Of a DNA stretch of 64,000 nt, positions 1 to 9,230 are shown piece by piece. The position numbers and the translations under genes are program-made. The notes beneath the pieces were generated by a model, which was not told where the DNA came from, made no database searches, and worked only from the letters and a program-made list of their open reading frames with translations. Position 1 is the stretch's first letter, and the number at the start of each line of letters is the position of its first letter. The DNA comes from Calycina herbarum. Its lineage: Eukaryota; Ascomycota; Leotiomycetes; Helotiales; Pezizellaceae. Location: positions 124,001 to 188,000 of the forward strand of contig LLEY01000100.1 of the NCBI GenBank assembly GCA_001414485.1, read 5' to 3'.

Positions 1-884
1 GATCATTGTTGGACTTCAGTGGCGATGTTGTGATAGGGGACTCCGGTGGATTGAGATGTTAAGATTGCCTCAGGAGTTCAAGGTGGTCTCATCAACCCGA
101 GGCTCAATTCATCAAAGCATCCGGCGAATCAGGGGACAGGAAGAGAATTCCGAATGGCACTTACAAACAGGTACGTGAGGTACTGAGATACAGACCATGT
201 CAAATCGTATCAAGGTGCCATCGACATCGCCAATCGGTGCATCGCGCAATATGAAGCTGGGGAGTTGCATCAATGCATCGGTTGGCTGCCCTTGGCTGTG
301 TAATCAAGCTTTGCGTGCAGCGTTTTGGTGGTGAAATCCCACGCGGGCAACGCGGGAGCCTCTCTGTGGCTGAAATCGAAATCCTTCACCGCCACAGATG
401 AAAATCCTGACAACTCCACTTCACCAGCTCTCACCAGTCTCAATCAAGCCATTGTGAAGCTTAAATTCACGACCAAGTGGACCGATCCGGTAATGAGCGA
501 ATTTTAATAGAGCAGCTTATAAACCAACCTTCCTGTTACAGCACAATACGAGACTTTCAGGTTTAGACAGTTTTCCCGGTCTACACAATACGACACCTCT
601 ATGCGAGAACGAACGCGAAAGTACGCCATTTGGGAAAGGCTTGAGACCAGGAACTCCGAGTGAGCTCACGCTGCTGTCACTCTAGGTTCAATTGCTCAAT
701 CTCATTGTGAAGGTAGTAGCTCTTATTCTGTAGTTTGAGACCCTACTCTCGGATTTCATAGGCTGCCTATCATCCAGACCAACAGTCCTCTCCCAACAAC
801 AACAACTCTGAAGACTTCCTTCATACAACAGTGTATATCATACGAAATCAGAGTTGATCGTCAACCACCCCCACCCCCACCAAC
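1..884. other. intergenic, no gene recognised
   Basis: I see no convincing coding region here. Only short open frames with no family resemblance occur. A pyrimidine-rich tract with CCACCCCCACCCCCAC-like sequence lies just before the bZIP remnant and could be part of its old promoter or leader. Confidence 0.5.
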
Positions 885-1058
885 ATGTCCAGACAAGGTT
901 TCTTATACTCGACGGCTGCTGCCTCGAGGCATATCACCGGCCACGGCACAAGCAGTGCTCTCAGCAGTTCAGCAAACCTAGATGAGGACTGGACCAAGAT
1001 CTCCGACTTGGCTGAGCGGAGGAGAATCCAAAACAGAATTGCCCAGCGAAACTGTTGA
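885..1058 (+). pseudogene. truncated bZIP transcription factor remnant
   Basis: An ATG at 885 opens a 57-codon frame. Its last third is the start of a fungal bZIP domain: an acidic DEDW lead, then ISDLAERRRIQNRIAQRN, which is the N-terminal half of the DNA-binding basic region. The frame then reads Cys and stops (TGA 1056-1058) exactly where the rest of the basic region and the leucine zipper should follow. I find no zipper in the next few hundred bases in any frame. As written the product could not dimerise or bind DNA. A missed intron is possible but there is no canonical donor at the break. Best reading: 5' remnant of an AP-1/Yap-like regulator, perhaps once linked to the neighbouring P450. 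Confidence 0.6.
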
Positions 1059-1363
1059 AACATACAGGGTTTTGGCTGAACATCTGAATTCGGTACCCCT
1101 CCAAAGAAGGAGGGGAGGGCTACATATATAGACATTTTGAGGCCAAGCAGACTCCTCCCAAGTTACACCATTAAAGTGGGTCACATCTCAACACCAGCCA
1201 TGATATGAACACCTGAGAAGTGAATATCAAGAGAGTGACAGTACAGATTCCTAAACAATATTCTCCCCCTCTCCCCTTCGATCCGCATCGACACGAAGGG
1301 GCTGACCAAATGTTGAATTTAGCCATTCAATTTATTCTCTCCTCTCTCCTTTCCCTTTCTCTC

Positions 1364-3889
1364 TCAATACGACCCCGGCAACCCCGCCATCCTCTCTTCC
1401 GCCAGCTCCGCCTCCCCCATAGCAATCTCCCTGTGCTTCTCACTCCGCGCAACAAGTCTATATTTCAGCGCCGCGGGGTAGCTGACGAGACCGTAGCTGA
1501 AGTCGTCGGCGTCGGGGATGTAGGGTTTGCCGTTTTCGATGACGGGGAGGACTTCGAATGCCCAGAGCATGCTGTTTGGCGGCGTCAGTGGGAAGTCGGG
1601 TTTGAAATTAAAGGCAGTGGAAAGAGGGGATGAGGGAGGAAGGAAGGAAGGAGAGAAGGAAGGAAGGCTCCACTTACCGCGCCATAGCAATATACAGCGA
1701 CTGCAGCGCAACATACATCCCCGGACAAATTCTTCTCCCAAACCCAAACACGCCGAACTTGTACGTCTGCAGCCTTGGATCGGTGACATTCAGGAATCTC
1801 TCCGGCTTAAACGCATCGCCATCGGGGAATACCGCTGGATCTCTCATCATCATCCTACGAGGGTTCATATTTGTTAATCACTGGACGGATGGATGAACTT
1901 GTGATTTGGGGTTCAGGGAAGACTCACGTGCCATTAGGATAAATCGCCGTGTCCTTCGGAATAAACATGCCCTTATACGTATAATCCTGGATCGAAGAGT
2001 GCGCAATGACTGTTGGTGTCACGAGGCGCCATCTGCATCAAAATGCACGTCAGACCATTACTTTACGGGCATATGGGATAGGGAGATATACCTCATAGTC
2101 TCCTTGATGAAAGCGTCTAGATAAGGCAGGTTTTGCTGGTCTGCAAAAGTAGGCATACGGTCTCGTCCTACCACTCTGTCCATTTCCTCGTTGACTTTCG
2201 CGTAGGCTTCTGGGTAGTGCAAGATGGCGACTACATAACACGGTCAGAGGTCCACGCTCCCTGGAAAATGAAAAATGAAAGGCATCATAAAATCATCGAG
2301 GGGCTAAACATACGGATAGCAATCTCAATCGCAGTAGACACAGTTCCAATGCCCGCAGCCCACGGAGAAGACAGCGCATAAGACAGTTCCAGGTCATCGA
2401 AGCCCAATTCCTTTTGTCGTTCGAGAGCCCATTGGGTTGTGCATGGGACTTGCGTGCCCTCTTCCATTCGCTTCTTGACGTCGTTCATTACGGTCATGTA
2501 GAGTCTTGTGTTGGTGTCTCGGCGTCTCTCGGGTTCCCAGCTGAACCACTGCAGGGGTTTCCGGAGGGGTGTTAGTGGAACTTTTACCATGGCGAGGGAG
2601 AAGCGCTGCTTACTGGGAGCCATAGTAGTTGAGGCCACTGGTTGTTTTGGTGGTTAGTTCTAATTTCTGGATCAAAGTTTATCGCTGCTAGAAGAACTTA
2701 CACTCTCGAGGAAGAAGCGGCCCGGGACCCTGATAATAACTTAGTCCATACTCGGAGGTTGAGTCCGTAATTGATACTTACTTTGTACTAAAAGCAGTGT
2801 GAATAGCTTGCGAACAGTTATCTGTTTATAACAGCATGGTTTCCGACGTACCTTTCAATATCTGTCAAAACGATCAGCAAAGCCCTTGTCGAAGCGGAAG
2901 AATCAGGTACTTACACTCCTCAACCTCATCATGCTCCATAACCAACGGATCCTCCATAGACGTAACCCTCCGTCCATACGCCATCTGAAACATCGTAGAC
3001 GCCATATGCCTATAAAACCCATCAGCACCCTCCCCCCTCTATCACCCCCACCAATCTCCATCCCTCAGTACTCTTACCTTCTCAAAATCTTATGTTTACG
3101 GTCCAAAATCCCATCCTCCGCCTTATTCTCCAACAAATCCTTAATCAGCACCGCCGACTCATTCTCCTGCATCGGCTTCGCCGCCGGCGATGCCTTGGCG
3201 CTGAAAAGCGAGTTGTGAATCTATCGCGTAACACCGCCTCCATTAGCCCCCTATCATGATTTGACTTTTCGAAATGTTCGAAAAGAAAACAAGAAGACTA
3301 ACCGTGCGCCAATTCCGCCATTTTTGGCCGTAGACCATGGAGAATCCTCGGAGTCGAGAGAAGAGGAATTCGCTGGTCTTGTTTAGTGTTTGAGGGGGTG
3401 AGAGGAGGGATGTTGATCTTACCCCATGACGAAGTCGGGACGACTGGAGAACGTCTCGCCGGCTTTTTCGAGGAGATCTATAGCTCCCTCCATAGTCCCA
3501 AGCACTAGCACCCATCACATCAGTCACCCCTTCCCAAGCCCATCACTGCTCACTTCTCTAGGGTCAGGTAACATACAAACATTCAACTGCGCCCCCGTGT
3601 AAAAACTCGCCACATTACCTATCCCCCACCCCATGTCAGCAAACCACACTTCTCTCTACACAGCCGGGACAGGAGCAGACATACCATATTTCTCATTCCA
3701 CGCCTTAAACACATTCCAGCGATCAGCTTGCAAGTACTTCGCATGATCACTGCCCGGCGGACCAGGCGGGATTTTCGGTCCTGTTTTGCGGAACACTGCT
3801 TGTCGGATGAAGCGGACCAAGAAGACGATGATGGTGAAGGGGACTGCTAGGACCAGCAGGTTGGGGAGGGGTGCTATTTCGAACAACAT
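1364..3889 (-). CDS. cytochrome P450 monooxygenase
   Basis: Multi-exon P450 (at least ten exons, introns about 50-70 nt), start ATG at 3889. Residues about 8-30 form the membrane anchor for the ER, followed by the proline hinge KIPPGPPG. Later exons give VASFYTGAQLN, the C-helix WRNWRT (Trp/Arg contacts to haem propionates), the I-helix (SSPWAAGIGTVSTAIE, near 2350), the K-helix ExxR (KETMR, near 2100), PERF (near 1800) and the haem loop FGFGRRICPG (near 1735) whose Cys ligates haem iron. The C-terminus ends GLPGSY. All motifs are present, so the gene looks functional. The I-helix is odd: AGIGTVST replaces the usual A-G-x-[D/E]-T, so the acidic residue of the proton relay is Gly here. Substrate unknown. 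It is divergent from the MFS gene at 4475 and about 0.6 kb from it, which suggests joint work in detoxification or secondary metabolism. CYP family not assigned. Confidence 0.9.
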
Positions 3890-4021
3890 TGTTGGGGATG
3901 TGTGGCGGTGGAAGCGGTGGTGTCGTTTCCGGGGACGGCGACGGCTGAGGGAAGGATGAGATACAAGGGGATTTGAGTTGGACAAGAGGATGTACAGGTA
4001 AGGGGATTTATATAAGACCGG

Positions 4022-4113
4022 TACTATCCCCCCCCTTATTACATTGTACGGTGCATAGACACTTGCCATACTAAAACGATCGCGCATACAATGTAATAAG
4101 GGGGGGGATAGTA
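4022..4113. repeat. 27-bp perfect inverted repeat with 38-bp spacer
   Basis: Arms at 4022-4048 and 4087-4113 are perfect reverse complements, each with a run of eight C or eight G and the core TTATTACATTGTA / TACAATGTAATAA. The spacer is 4049-4086. The structure sits between the divergent P450 and MFS genes, about 130-220 bp upstream of the P450 start codon. It could be a small foldback element or a regulatory palindrome. A run of GGGAT pentamers (about 4120-4146) follows directly. Confidence 0.9.
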
Positions 4114-4231
4114 TCAGAATGGGATGGGATGGGATGGGATGGGAGAGCTTGATCTGCACATCTGAAGGCGAATCCATACGTTAGTGAGCTGACTGCAGCA
4201 AATGCAACGACAACTGCACTCCACCTTGACA

Positions 4232-4293
4232 TAAATAGTGGTCTAGCTGTAGAAAGAGGACAATCATTCTACAGCTACCTAGACCACTATTTA
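4232..4293. repeat. imperfect inverted repeat (foldback)
   Basis: Left arm 4232-4253 and right arm 4268-4293 pair almost fully. The right arm carries an extra ACCT inside. Arm cores are AAATAGTGGTCT and AGACCACTATTT, with AGCTGTAGA/TCTACAGCT nearer the loop. The loop is about 14 bp. It is the second foldback in the same P450-MFS intergenic region, about 180 bp upstream of the MFS start. Confidence 0.85.
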
Positions 4294-4474
4294 CGTCCCT
4301 TTTTTGGTGCATGGATCCCCAGATCCTTTGCCGTATTACTTTGGTGCTTAGTAATCAATTCAGCTGATCCAGTTCTACAGATTTAAACAATCGTCACTTT
4401 CACCCACGGTACCTTTTTACTAAGCTCTCACCGGGCTCCCAAATCACGACACAACATCACGACACATCACCACG

Positions 4475-6326
4475 ATGGCCTCTGTCCACATGCTGGTCAA
4501 TGGTGATATGGAGGATGTGAGATTGGTCGCCTTTTCTGATGAAGACCCTGAACGCGCTGCAAATTGGAGTACGGTACGTGGAAAAGTCGTGTTTTTACCA
4601 TCATATTTTAGCTTCTCACTTTCAACAGAGCAGGAAGATTCTCGTCCTGATAATCGGACTTGCACTCGCATCTAACAGCACACTTGGTTCCTCACTCCCA
4701 AGCGGCGCTTCTCACTATCTGTCCAAAGAATTCAATGTATCAAGCGCCGAACAACTGGCATTGCCAAACTCCGTCTACCTGATTGGATATGTCTTTGGGC
4801 CGCCGTTGTTCAGTCCACTCAGCGAGATGCATGGCAGAAGAATCGTGATGCTTTCGACGTTCTTCGGCTTTACAGTCTTCACCCTGGCATGCGCTTTAGC
4901 ACCAACATGGCCAGCTCTGTTGACTTTTCGCTTCCTCTCGGGTGCCTTTGCATCGGCGCCAATAACAGTTGTGGGCGGCATTTTTGCCGATATCTATGAT
5001 GATCCTGTGAGAAGAGGTCAAGCAATAGCCCTAATAGGAGTAAGTATATTACGAGGGAAAGTTTTGAAATGCTAACGGGATTCAGTTGACTTCCTTAGGT
5101 CCAATCATTGGACCTATCATTTCGGGGTTCGTATCACCGGTCTCGTGGAGATGGACGTTTTGGGTCGGGTTGATAATTGCCGGTGCAACTTGGCCGCTTG
5201 TTCTTGTTCTCCCAGGTACGATATTTGATATTGATTTTGATGAGATCCACCTGACATATGCTTCAGAGACATATCCTCCAGTCATCCTTTTGCGGCGTGC
5301 AAAACGAATGAGGGCAGCATCGCCTAATCATGCCCAGAACGTATATGCGCCCATCGAACTTGAGGACAATGGATGGAAGCACACCATAACGGTGAAGCTC
5401 GCAAGACCGGTATGTGATAGTCCATTTACTATAAAGGTTAGCTAACCATCTAGGTGGTGATGTTCAAAGAACCTATCGTTATCTGCACTTGCATGTACTT
5501 GGCTCTCCAATTTGGAATATTCTATATCTTCTTCCAAGTCTACCCTATTGTGTTTCAAGGTAACTCCTAGTATTCACTGGCTGTATTTGGATGTTGACTC
5601 CTTTTAGGCATATACAAGTTCAATGATGGACTTGCTGGTGTAGCCTTGGTTCCAGGTGAGTCAAATGTCCAAAGGTAACTGAATTGTGTATTGAGATTTT
5701 AGTCGGGGTTGGCGGCGTGATCGCTTGTGGCATAGCAATCTGGTACGACACATTTCTCGAACAAGCCAAAGAGCGCAATGCTTCGTGGCCAAAGAATGAG
5801 GAATATCGTCGACTTCCTTTGGCGTGTATCAGCGGGCCATTAAATGTATCATCGTTATTCTGGCTGGTAAGACTTCCAAGACCACCCCGCAGGGATCTTG
5901 AGCTAATTTAGATGTTTTCAGGGTTGGACTGCCCGATCAGACATCCACTGGATTGTACCCATGCTTGCCGGAGTTCTATTCGGCATGGGTCTCGAATTGG
6001 TTTTCATATCCATGCTGAATTATCTCGCAGACGCATACGACATCTTTGCGGCATCGGCTTTGGCATCGTCGGCGTTTAGTCGTAGCATTTTTGCTGTTCT
6101 GCTTCCATTGGCTGCTAGTCCGATGTATGAGAGACTCGGAATTCCATGGGCGTGCAGTCTTCTAGGCTTCCTCAGTCTAGCCATGGCAATTATACCGTTT
6201 GTCTTTCTCAGATATGGCACTTGGCTTAGAATGCATAGCCCTTACTGCCAGGAGCTGCTGAAGCTGAAGGAGCGCGATTCGGCAAATACATCACAAGTAT
6301 TGGTGGAATCTAGAAACGCCGAATAG
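4475..6326 (+). CDS. MFS transporter, DHA1 (12-TM drug:H+ antiporter) type
   Basis: Exons 4475-4573, 4629-5039, 5086-5409, 5454-5559, 5608-5655, 5703-5866 and 5922-6326 join to one frame of 518 codons. The N-terminus is acidic and cytosolic, ending PERAANWS, the usual lead into TM1 of fungal DHA1 carriers. TM1 starts RKILVLIIGLAL. The TM2-3 loop carries the MFS signature as SEMHGRRIVML. Motif C in TM5 reads LGPIIGPIISGF, typical of antiporters. A central cytosolic loop (about residues 245-275) follows TM6. The second half has further hydrophobic segments to about residue 485. Likely role: proton-driven export of toxic compounds, polyamines or a metabolite at the plasma membrane. It is divergently paired with the P450 at 1364-3889. 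Substrate unknown. Confidence 0.92.
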
Positions 6327-6761
6327 GCAACTTAAGTGCAGCATGATTACTCAATGCCTACCTTGGCTGGGCCAAGATCGAGGGTAAAGCTTGCTTACCG
6401 ATCGACGGAACGGGTATACAATTTGCGTTTTGTACCCGGAGAAATGACACACTGTAAATACGCGGGATCTTTCCGGAGCCAAGTGACCTATCAGATATCT
6501 GACAATGAGATATTCAACGGCTTTACTTGTACTGTAACGATGAATAGGCTTTGCAGGAAGTCGCCAATCAAAAAGAGGCCGGAGTGGTTGACATTGTCAT
6601 ACACTGAATGGCAATATGCAGACCCCCTCCTTTTTCTTCGGCATAACGCACTTATGAGACATCAAAGGTCGACTTCGGAGTTCCGGTAGGGATGAATTCT
6701 GCGGTCAGCAAAGACGTTACGTTAGGCTTCTTGGCCAAGTTGGCTGGTACTTCTTACTTGA
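6327..6761. other. intergenic, no supported gene
   Basis: A 117-codon open frame (6336-6689) lies here, but its composition and start give no support, and no domain is recognisable. Probably the 3' region of the MFS gene. Confidence 0.4.
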
Positions 6762-7226
6762 ACTTCCTTTTCTGGAAACCTCTGCCCCAAAGATGCTTAC
6801 GTGGGACAAGTCGCTGGAGTCACGGCTCAACAACCTCCCCAATCGCCTCATGGCCCCTTACAAACCGCTGAAGTCATGGCTCAAGCTCCTCCCCAAATGC
6901 ATCAAGAGATGGGTTCCGAACCTCCACATATTCCACAAAAGGCGTCTTACGAACCTTCCCAATTGCATCCCAATCCTTCCCAGCCTTCAGAAATCACTGC
7001 CATGGCTTCTCACCAACATGCCCAATTCCAATTGCAGCACGATCCCCAGCACAATCCTTTACAACCTTCACAAATGACTGGTGCTAATGCTCCCCACCAA
7101 CATTCCCAATTCCAATTCCAGCACAATCCTTTCCAAATTGCTACGGCCATGGCTCCTCCCCAGCCTTCCCAATTGTCTCGCAAAAGACCCAGGCTCGAGG
7201 GTCTTATTGAGAATAACGCTGGATAA
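6762..7226 (+). CDS. Gln/Pro-rich hypothetical ORF, 5' end unresolved
   Basis: An open frame without early ATG runs from 6762 (just after a stop) to TAA at 7224-7226. The first in-frame ATG codons are well inside, for example near 6873 and 6894. The protein is rich in Gln, Pro and His and contains two copies of a roughly 28-residue repeat (DNA copies starting at 7011 and 7095, 84 bp apart, sharing HQH-QFQ-QH). It ends with a short basic KRPRLEG stretch that resembles a nuclear localisation signal. I do not recognise a family. It may be the last exon of a gene whose upstream exons are lost, or chance low-complexity DNA. Confidence 0.3.
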   Translation, partial: TSFSGNLCPKDAYVGQVAGVTAQQPPQSPHGPLQTAEVMAQAPPQMHQEMGSEPPHIPQKASYEPSQLHPNPSQPSEITAMASHQHAQFQLQHDPQHNPLQPSQMTGANAPHQHSQFQFQHNPFQIATAMAPPQPSQLSRKRPRLEGLIENNAG

Positions 7227-7446
7227 TACACTAATAAAGACATTTCTTTTATAGTGTTTCGCACAGGCACAACCCAAAAATGATGAGTTAGGATAACTTA
7301 ACAGCACATGCCTAAAGGATAGATTGACGCTGGTTGCAATGCATTTTTCAAAGAGTGAAGTGGGGAAATATTAAGCAGCTAAGAATGACAAAATAAGTGA
7401 ATAAATCTGCATTGTTTTGCACGCACGCTGATGGCATGCTGAAACC

Positions 7447-8235
7447 TTAATCAGAACACAACCGCTCGTACTCCAATTCCCTTTTCTTCTCAGCCTCGTA
7501 CTCTTCCGGTGAGAATGGCAAAGGCATCGATGCCATAATCCGTGCCTGAACCTTGCCTGTGAACAACAACTCATCCTCTTGCTCTGCAGAACAGTCACAG
7601 AGCTGAAGCCTGCCCTCTCGCAATGCATTGCGGATTTTCCGTTCATGACATATGAATGGTAACGTGCCCGTTGACATTCCTGACAAAGAGTCGTAATGGT
7701 ATTGCCGGTGCTCATATTTTAGATGCGCAGCAAAAGATTTCTCTTTCACAGCAGAGACATAGCCGTATAGGTAGGCTATGAGAACTGCTACTTGGTTCCA
7801 GATCATAGGGTCATCGAGCAGCTTGTCGATTAGAGCATCCAGGAGCTTCGGTAAGGGTGGAAAGAAACTCTGAATAATTGATGGAAAGGTGAAACTCCAT
7901 TCTGAGGCTGGAAGTAGAATAGTAGTCGGTGGTCCCAAAGGTATTCTACTAGGTGGCGGAGGTGGCCCAATTCCCGGCGACCAGGCGGGTTTGTTCTGGT
8001 TCCCACACATTGGCGGCGTCAAGCGGTGATGGGCGCTTCGTAGTGAGGCGTTTCCAAATTTACTTTACGCGATGTCTTCGAGATGCCATCCCCGCTGTGT
8101 GAGAACTTTGGCAGCTTTGTGGATGTCAGGTACGAGGATGTGGAGGTTGAAGACTACTGTAGGGACTCCGTAGTATCCAACTGCGTCCTCGCACCATATG
8201 ATGCAGGGGATATTGCTGTCGTGCAAGAGTAGCAT
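7447..8235 (-). pseudogene. fungal nucleotidyltransferase-like family protein, interrupted by an in-frame stop
   Basis: ATG at 8235 begins a 56-codon segment containing CEDAVGYYGVPTVVFNLHILVPD, a pattern I know from a large fungus-specific family with a nucleotidyltransferase-like N-terminus (W-x-E-D-A, GVPTxVFDL, VPD). TAA (8065-8067) follows, and the same frame continues to 7447 for about 190 further codons with RLTPP, a proline-rich stretch, LLPASEW and an acidic-basic C-terminus (EEYEAEKKRELEYE). Either this is one gene broken by a nonsense codon, or a very short intron (about 33 nt, weak AAG acceptor) removes the stop. CAA to TAA would be an RIP-type change, and an RIP island lies 0.3 kb away. 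The molecular function of the family is not known to me. Confidence 0.55.
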
Positions 8236-8560
8236 GGTTGAAATCGGGAAACAGTTTCGATTGGCATCTTCAGATGATAATCAGGTGTTGATGGAAAGTG
8301 AAGGCTTGTATGTATCGTAGGCAGATCTTGATCGTCGCTTTTGTTTGTGGCGGCGGGGCCGGATCTTATTATTCTCCGATTGTCAGCGGAATGGGAATGT
8401 GACGATTCTAGGGGCGGATTGACAGTTTCCTGGTGCCAGACCTGGCGTTGCCAAGCCCGCCAAGCCTAATTAGTAAATCACGTGCTTACCCCACCAAAAA
8501 AAAAGTATAGATAGCCTCAAATCGCGACGTAATTTTTAGAGTACCAGAGCATACTTTCAA
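8236..8560. other. intergenic, no gene seen
   Basis: Normal-composition DNA with a poly-A tract near 8497. Nothing coding is apparent. It ends at the sharp change to AT-rich DNA. Confidence 0.4.
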
Positions 8561-9095
8561 CCGCGACCACGGTCGTAAACCCTCTGTTTCTTATCTCTAA
8601 AGAGCTTTAAATTAATTAATATATCTTCTATATTCACCTTCGCGAACGGTGAGGTTATATAGAGCTAGGAATAGGCTAAATTATATTCTTAGAGTATCTA
8701 GTAAGTTTCTCTTTTATCTTATATTATTTACTCTCTCTCTTACTACTTCTAAAGCTCTTAGAAGCTTTCTAAAAGCTCTAAAGTACTTTAATAGTATATA
8801 CTAATTACTCTTTAATATATAGGATTTAATTATAAGCCTAGTATATCTACTAGAATAGAAAGCGCTTTATAAATATTATAGTAGAGATTAAAGAATAAAT
8901 TATTCGTAAGAAGAGAAGAGAGAAGCTCTTCGTACTCTCTAGCTATTTATATATCTATAGAAGAATATATCCGCAATCTCGCTTAGTAAGCTACTTAAAA
9001 GCGAGCCTATTTACTAAATCAAAAACTCTTATATAAGGTCTCTCTTTCCTTCTTAATTTCCTCGGCTCTTCTTATCTTTCTTATAATCCTTCTAG
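8561..9095. repeat. AT-rich RIP-degraded island
   Basis: This block is very AT-rich and almost free of CpA and TpG: I find none in lines 8701-8940 (240 bp) and only about three from 8641 to 9060. TpA is very frequent. This is the product expected when RIP has turned CpA into TpA on both strands of a duplicated sequence. Nothing coding survives. The original element (probably a transposon) can no longer be named. Borders are abrupt on both sides. Confidence 0.85.
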
Positions 9096-9230
9096 GCCCC
9101 AATCGATTGATTGGTTTTGAGTATACGTATCCTGCCCAAAATCGTGCTATACACCTGTGTCTGAAATTTGGGCCATCGACCTCCTCACCCAACATCAACC
9201 ATCAACATCGCGCTTTACTCACAGTTGCCC

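Noticed and set aside
6336..6689. 117-codon + ORF after the MFS gene
   Set aside because: Immediately follows the MFS stop; composition is not protein-like and no homology pattern is visible.
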